Part shown: piece after piece, positions 58,101 to 64,000 of the stretch
Numbering within the stretch: the stretch's first letter is position 1
Layout: each line of letters starts with the position of its first letter
Assembly: GCF_010015445.1 (NCBI RefSeq)
Contig: NC_053126.1
Coordinates: 17,754,169 to 17,818,168, forward strand
Source: Perca fluviatilis
Taxonomy: Eukaryota > Chordata > Actinopteri > Perciformes > Percidae
Length of the DNA: 64,000 nt
Direction of reading: 5' to 3'
Made by a program: the position numbers and the translations under genes
Notes under the pieces: model-generated
Databases searched by the model: none
The model's input: only the letters and a program-made list of their open reading frames with translations
Told to the model about the DNA's origin: nothing

Positions 58101-60845
58101 ACCATCACAAAGACCCCAAACATCTTGTACAAAATGTAACTTTTAGTGTTTATGTACTTTTAATGTACATAACGAGTTTACTAGACATGCAGCATATATT
58201 GTGTGGTGTATATTGCCCAAAGCAATGTACTGTCTAATACTGATTAAAGTATCAATAGAATTCCCTCCATCGACAGAATACAATAAAATATTGTCCGTTT
58301 TAAGCTATTATTGAAAAAGCATCCTGTGCAGAGAGAATATATTTTTATATGCACCCCCAAGGAGGAATTAATGTCATGATACTCAACATAATAAATAAAG
58401 AAATGATCAAAACCAAAGAATAAAAGTCACAGCATGGCAGAGGTAAATTAAAAGGTCACAAGAATCAATAGTGTCGATCTGACTCTTTTTTTGACAATTC
58501 AAAAGTAAGCGGTGGACAAGAATGAATCGTGCTACAGAGAAAAGGCAGGAACAATGTCATTGATTGCTAAATTTGTGCTATGAGTCATGCAGTCATGATG
58601 ACCAATCCCATGTCTAAATAAAAAGCCTCTTAATGACAAATTTTGTAGGTTATGATACAAATGCACGAAACAATGGGTTTGTTATTTTAAACAGTATAAT
58701 GCATTTTTGTAACGTCTATTTATCCAACTCCGGACACATTTGCAGATTTAGCTTTATATTTCAATTACAGTGTTGAGACTGTAATGCTCTAAATGCTTCC
58801 TGCTGCTCTTTTTAACCCAGTAATTGTACCTCCACCCACCCACCAATCAAACTATCTTGTGCACACAACATCGCCCGGTGCTTCCTGCCACCTCTAATAA
58901 GTCATATCAGCAAATGGAGAGGAGGAGAGGAGGGGCCAATCTCCTGTTATGGGGAGACCCTAACAACTTGGTTGTTGAGTGAAGAATTGACTTCCACCTC
59001 ATTTATTTACTCAGCTGTTCAATTGCAAACCCAGATGAGTCAGTTTAAAAGCTGGGGGTGCTCTCTGACAGAAAATATTCTGCCAAATCAACAGGGTCCG
59101 ACGTGGGCTGCTCTTCCCACAGTGAGTGACTTTGCTCAACATTCAGATGCAACCTTACAACCTTTAGGCTGACACGTTCCTGCCTCCTCTTGTTCCGAAC
59201 ACAAGCTCTGACATGCTGTCTGCGCTGCTGTCAGCTATCATCCATCAACGAAGTATGACACCGGGTCAGACATAACGGAGGACAGAGCATCATGTCCACA
59301 CTGAGAAACAACCTGTGGGGGGAAAAAAACAGGTTTTTAGATACATTATTTCACATCACTATGGCTTATCCTGCTGTCATTGTGTCATTTATTATTGTAC
59401 TAAAGTGGTTTTCAATATTTCTGCTCTGCTTCTACAATATGGCAAGTCTGAAATTCTTCCTAATGTTTAACCCCACAAACAAGTATATGTGCATGTATTG
59501 ACAATTACCACTAAATTACAAAGTTACCAGGCTGATTCCAGTTGAGATATCATTTCCAGTGGTTCCTTATGTAACAGGACCACCCTTCTTTAAAAAGGGT
59601 GGTGAGGAATTTGGCCGCTGCAAACAGCTTAGTTTGGACAATGATGGATTCTGGCCTCAGCGTAAGGCAAATTAACATTCAGAAATACCTCTGGGTGTTG
59701 TTCATGTGAGAGTTTCCATAGCAACCGCAGATAGATTACTTTGAAAGGAAGGCGAAAACACAGGATTGATTTCCACCCAGAGCAAAAGATGTAGCACGAC
59801 ATCTTACAGAGTAGTCTGCATAGAAAATCTGTGAATTGGTGAATTATTAAAATGCAGCTTCAGGCCAACAGTGTCAAAAACATTTTTTCTTTTAACTCAA
59901 CATAACGGTAGTATCTGAAGAGTAGCCATTCTTTTACTGGTTGCCAACAATAATAAAAAGGATCAATCCAGACTCCCCTAATGAATGTAGGCACAAGACA
60001 ACACTCATCAGTTGTGTGTCTCTACTTAACTTAGAAAGAGCAAGTGCCAAGACATCATCCCTCTATGATACTGGTATAAAAATATTTATTTTTCATTATG
60101 AATTCATTGTTTCTAGAGATCAGAAACTGCAGAACATTCTGCAGTCTAAAAGTGACAAGCGGTGACACTGTTTCTGAGCTGATAAAAGCAGAATGAAATG
60201 AAACCATTGAGCACATGGCCTATGTGAATAACAGGCAATCAAATAGCTCCCAAAGTAAAGGTGTGACACTAATACTAATATAATCATTAACTTCAACATC
60301 TCTAAAATAATGACATGTTCTCAACTCAATTACTTTGGAGAGACCATCTTTTTAATTAGTCTTCTGTCGAGGTGTAAAAGCTGGCATTCAGTCTTGCCAT
60401 TTTAGAGTAGAAATCCATGACATTATAAGTGAACGGTTCATTTGCTGCATGTGGATCTTTGCTTTATTGGTCCCCTTTCATAGCAGAAGACTAATCACAG
60501 CAACAGACTCAGCGGTGTGTATCAGGAGGCGAAGTGTTACCTCACATGCACACCTCGGCTCATGATCACTGGAGCATTTACATGAAGAAGTGCCTGCACT
60601 GTGCTGATGGATCAATGAGTCCAGTGGTGGAAGAGCATTCTGATCTTTTACTTTACTTGTGTAAAAATACCAACACAATAATTTAAAAACACAAAAAGTA
60701 ATATCAGTTAAATGTACTTAAAGTATCAAAAGTAAATCTCATTCTGCAGAAAAATGGCCCATGTGACTATTGTGTGCGATTATTTTACATTGTACTATTG
60801 TTAATTATTTATCAATATCAGTACCCAGCAAACACATACCCTTTA
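55157..60845. other. Gene-poor region upstream of galr2
   Basis: No gene recognised. The frame 56505-56861 is open for 118 codons without known domains, and nearby splice motifs do not link it to other frames. A pyrimidine-rich, GC-richer stretch (57290-57420) could be a promoter or first exon of galr2 or another gene. A short hairpin (CCACCCTT...AAGGGTGG) lies at 59581-59603. Confidence 0.4.
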
Positions 60846-61012
60846 GGGAACGTTCCCTAAAGGTTCTCTGAAGGTAATACCTTTAGGGAAACCTTCCCAG
60901 AATGTTCCCTAAAAGTAAAATATTTTGCAACCTTCAGCTAACCTTCCTGGAATGTTTTTGTTGAACTTTTAAAGAACGTTTAGGAAAAGTTCCCTAAAGG
61001 TTCTGTTCATTA
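60846..61012. repeat. Degenerate short repeat of the TTCCCTAAAGGTTC type
   Basis: The motif TTCCCTAAAGGTTC or its close variants and complement (AACCTTTAGGGAA) recurs at about 60849, 60865, 60887, 60910 and 60990. Spacing is irregular, so this is a decayed minisatellite with many local inverted pairs. Confidence 0.6.
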
Positions 61013-62139
61013 TTTACTTAAGTGGCCACCGGAGGAGTTTTGGGACTTTAAGTCAAAATAGACCTGACCCTACCTTCTTCAGCAATTTATTTTGGATAAC
61101 CCTCCAACATGATTGGGAGAAGAAAGATGACCCTCCCCCAACAATTTATTGTACTGATTTGCACTTGGCAAAACTTTACAGATTTCCATTGTTTTTGTTC
61201 AACTATAAGATAGACCGCTAAACCTCTGCATCCTCATCTGACGCATCACACTCCTCTGTTATGGTGTGGTGGCCATTTCAGTAGATTAGTAGATAAGCAC
61301 GGAAACTAAATGCACACTTCCTGCGTTACTTCAAATACTAAGTTACTCATCTAGTAAACTAGTATTCACATGAAATAAAACAATAAAACATTGAGACCAT
61401 TCAGCAAAGCACACTGGGTAATTCAACACTGGTTGCTATAGACTCGTCACTAGGCTTCCTCAGTCGTGGAATATTTTAGCATCAGGTAAAAGTGCAGAAG
61501 ATGAACATTATCCAAAACTCAATTTCTCAGACGAGCTTCACTTTGGGAGCTTGCATGCTACCACTTAGAGTCCGGATCAGGCTGAATTTTTCTGTCCGAG
61601 GCCAGCCCGCGTCCGACAGAGCCGTGTCCGAGCCCGGCCCGAGCCCGACAGGCATTAAGAAATTTATGTCCGTACCCGACACCGTTAAAATCTAATTTTT
61701 TTTCCCTCTCATACTAATGACACATGTAGGCTACGTTTGTTTGTGTGGAAAGCACTTTTTTATTAAGCAACTGTAGGAAGGCATTTGGAAATGTCAACAG
61801 ATGAGCCCATCAGCGCATACGGGGCAACAAGCGCACGTTAATAAGCTGTTAAAATGTTCAGTGTGTTAACCCTTCCTGATCGCTTCGTTTCCGACCGTGA
61901 TCAGAAAACTAGGGGAGACTATGGAGTTAGAATCTTGCCAAAACCTCACAAACACACAAAACGTGTTTTACTCACGCCCAACGATTCACAAACAAACTCA
62001 GTGTGGTTTGCAAATACAAAACATCATTCACAAACTAATGCATTTTGTTCTGCAAATAAGAAACCTACCTATCAAACAAATACAGTATGTTTTACGCATA
62101 CAAAGAAACGTATTTCTTCAATGACAAAAAATATCCTGC

Positions 62140-62324
62140 AAGTACAAACTAAAATCTTTCAAGTACAAAAAAAAATCTTTCAAGTACAAAAAAAATCCTT
62201 CAAGTACAAAACAAAATCCTTCAAGTACAAAACAAATTCTACAAGTACGGAAAAAAAAAATCCTTCAAGTACAAAAAAAAAATCCTACAAGTACAAAACA
62301 AATTCTACAAGTACAAAAAACTGT
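62140..62324. repeat. Tandem ~20-bp units in the left foldback arm
   Basis: About nine units with core TCAAGTACAAAA or CTACAAGTAC. The right arm counterpart (62742-62895) has about seven, with core GTACTTGTAGGATTTTT. Confidence 0.85.
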
Positions 62325-63061
62325 ATTATTTTGGTCTTATTACTGGTGAAATATTACAGTATACTATAAGATAGAACAGATATGATCAGAGTTGGGCGCA
62401 TGCAAACCCAATTTCCCACAATGCAATGCCGGCATTCATTTCAGAGAATCAGACAACGATCAGCGGGTCTTTAACGCCAGTATCGCTTCAATATACATAT
62501 ATATAATCAGTGGTTTTGTCATCAGCAACAACACGTTGCTCAGCTTTGTTCCAGTAAGTTATGCGCCATAATAACGTTTAAAAAAATCCGCGTGTATATA
62601 TCTATGGTCCTGGTAGGCTTAAATTGACTTAACAGCGCCACCTGCTGTTGTGGAGTGAGAATTACAGGACATTTGTTAGAAAATGTACCTGCATTTGTGT
62701 GTGGATCAGCAAGGTGGAAAATTAATGCCAAAAGTCACGTGACAGTTTTTTGTACTTGTAGAATTTGTTTTGTACTTGTAGGATTTTTTTTTTCGTACTT
62801 GTAGAATTTGTTTCGTACTTGTAGGATTTTTTTTTGTACTTGAAAGATTTTTTTTTGTACTTGAAAGATTTTAGTTTGTACTTGCAGGATATTTTTTGTC
62901 ATTGAAGAAATACGTTTCTTTGTATGTGTAAAACATACTGTATTTGTTTGATAGGTAGGTTTCTTATTTGCAGAACAAAATGCATTAGTTTGTGAATGAT
63001 GTTTTGTATTTGCAAACCACACTGAGTTTGTTTGTGAATCGTTGGGCGTGAGTAAAACACG

Positions 63062-63064
<3 letters not shown>

Positions 63065-63138
<74 letters not shown>
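63065..63138. repeat. (TG)n microsatellite in the right foldback arm
   Basis: About 37 perfect TG copies. The matching place in the left arm (about 61949-61958) holds only a CACAAACACAC stub. Confidence 0.97.
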
Positions 63139-63142
<4 letters not shown>

Positions 63143-63467
63143 TTTGGCATGATTCTAACTCCATAGGGAGACTCGTTACCTCCAGGGCCGACATTATAAC
63201 ATGAATAACCACTAACTCTGCTTCCTCTTTTTCAATCTCTTTTCTGCCCACTTACCACACACACTCACACACAAACCCATACGCACTGAGCTCTCTTAAA
63301 GGAGCCACAGCACCATTTTACAACAAATTCCTTATCGCGCTGATGTGACCGAGCCCGACCCGACCCCGACCATAATTTCTAAATATCTGTCCGAACCCGG
63401 CCCGGCCCGTCGGGTACCTTCGGGGCCCGTCGGCCTCGGGTCGGGTATCCATGCCTTACTACCACTC

Positions 63468-64000
63468 CTTCCTCAAATCCCTTGAAAAGGCTTTGCACAA
63501 TTTCACAAATAATCACCGGGACCAAAAGGATATACCTTCCGTCTCATGCCTTCCCGGATGGTGCTATCCGCGGCGCGAGTTTCGGCTTTTCAAAATAAAA
63601 GCTTGCGTCTGGTCAGCTATGTTTTTTTTTAACGGTGTTTTGGAGGTTTTTGAATAAACAGTACGGCAATCATGCTAATTAATAACATTATTTTTTCAGC
63701 AGACAACAGTTACAACACGATTGAGCTAGCAAAGCAGTTTTGTGTTTATATGTGCCGGTCTCTAAGCTACAGGTCTGGCTGACTAAATAGGGAGGGACCC
63801 ATCTGCTAGCGATAGGGGCCGAGACTGAGAGCGCTACATGGAACTACATGGATAAATATGCACCAAACAAGCCACTTTGAAATTTTGCTCTTCTCATGAA
63901 TTCAAAAGTTGGGAGACCCTCCCCCGTAGACAATAAAAAAATTGGATGACCCTCCCATCAACAAAGAATAAAAACACATGACCCTCCCCTAATTTTCTCC
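63468..64000. other. Right edge, repeat-like
   Basis: No gene. From 63905 the motif GACCCTCCC recurs three times; the same motif flanks the hAT-like element on its left (about 61060-61140), which suggests that the whole 61.0-64.0 kb is one older repeat with later insertions. Confidence 0.4.

Larger units (their letters stand above)
61920..63165. mobile_element. Foldback (long inverted repeat) element, 1246 bp
   Basis: The left arm 61920-62324 and the right arm 62742-63165 are near-exact complements, starting TATGGAGTTAGAATC on each side, around a 417-bp non-repeated centre. The flanks GGGAGAC (61913-61919 and 63166-63172) are a 7-bp (possibly 8-bp) duplication. The inner part of each arm consists of a tandem unit of about 20 bp with core AAGTACAAAAA. 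The arms show no transposase; frames across them are repeat translations. The element family is unknown to me. Confidence 0.88.
61567..63459. mobile_element. hAT-like element hosting a foldback insertion
   Basis: 8-bp flanks TACCACTT (61559-61566) and TACCACTC (63460-63467) differ at the last base. Inside each end lie GC-rich, CCCGACCCG/CCGAGCCCG-type stretches (61590-61640 and 63340-63450) in inverted order. The central 1.25 kb is a later insertion (61920-63165). No transposase frame. Confidence 0.55.

Noticed and set aside
61854..62369. Lys/Gln-rich open frame (repeated FQVQKK) and its mirror at 62735-63022
   Set aside because: Both are translations of the ~20-bp tandem units in the foldback arms and read the same sequence on opposite strands.

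Overview
This window is nuclear DNA of a ray-finned (teleost) fish. It has long introns with consensus splice sites, CA/GT, AT and GATA microsatellites, Tc1-like transposons, an L2-type LINE with a GAATT-repeat tail, PIF/Harbinger and hAT miniature elements, and two vertebrate genes that can be rebuilt exon by exon. It holds no operons, CRISPR arrays or prokaryotic systems, and I recognise no tRNA or rRNA gene.

Layout. 1-9.9 kb is repeat-derived: a LINE endonuclease fragment, a Tc1 relic carrying two nested insertions (a solo LTR and a 1.3-kb TIR element), a second LTR-like segment and a TTAA-flanked MITE. 9.9-37.2 kb is axin1 on the plus strand. A CpG-richer stretch near 10 kb may hold its promoter or first exon. 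Ten coding exons (12585-34073) encode 847 residues, followed by a long 3' UTR with several AATAAA signals. The first coding intron (10 kb) carries a second Tc1 element, a LINE tail, two sibling hAT MITEs and a Harbinger-type MITE. 37.2-43.9 kb is intergenic. 43951-54273 is a galanin receptor type 2 gene on the minus strand: two coding exons, 378 residues, split at the DRY motif by a 9.2-kb intron that holds a PIF/Harbinger relic (with nested LINE) and a 5'-truncated L2. 54.3-64 kb has no recognised gene except a tentative two-exon fragment at 54768-55156. It ends in a nested stack: a large foldback element inside an hAT-like element inside a possible older repeat.

Function. axin1 encodes the scaffold of the beta-catenin destruction complex in Wnt signalling; galr2 encodes a neuropeptide GPCR. 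Nothing suggests that they act together. The two genes converge, with tails facing across about 7 kb. The more unusual content is the nesting of transposable elements, where target-site duplications set insertion order, and the unassigned exons just upstream of galr2.
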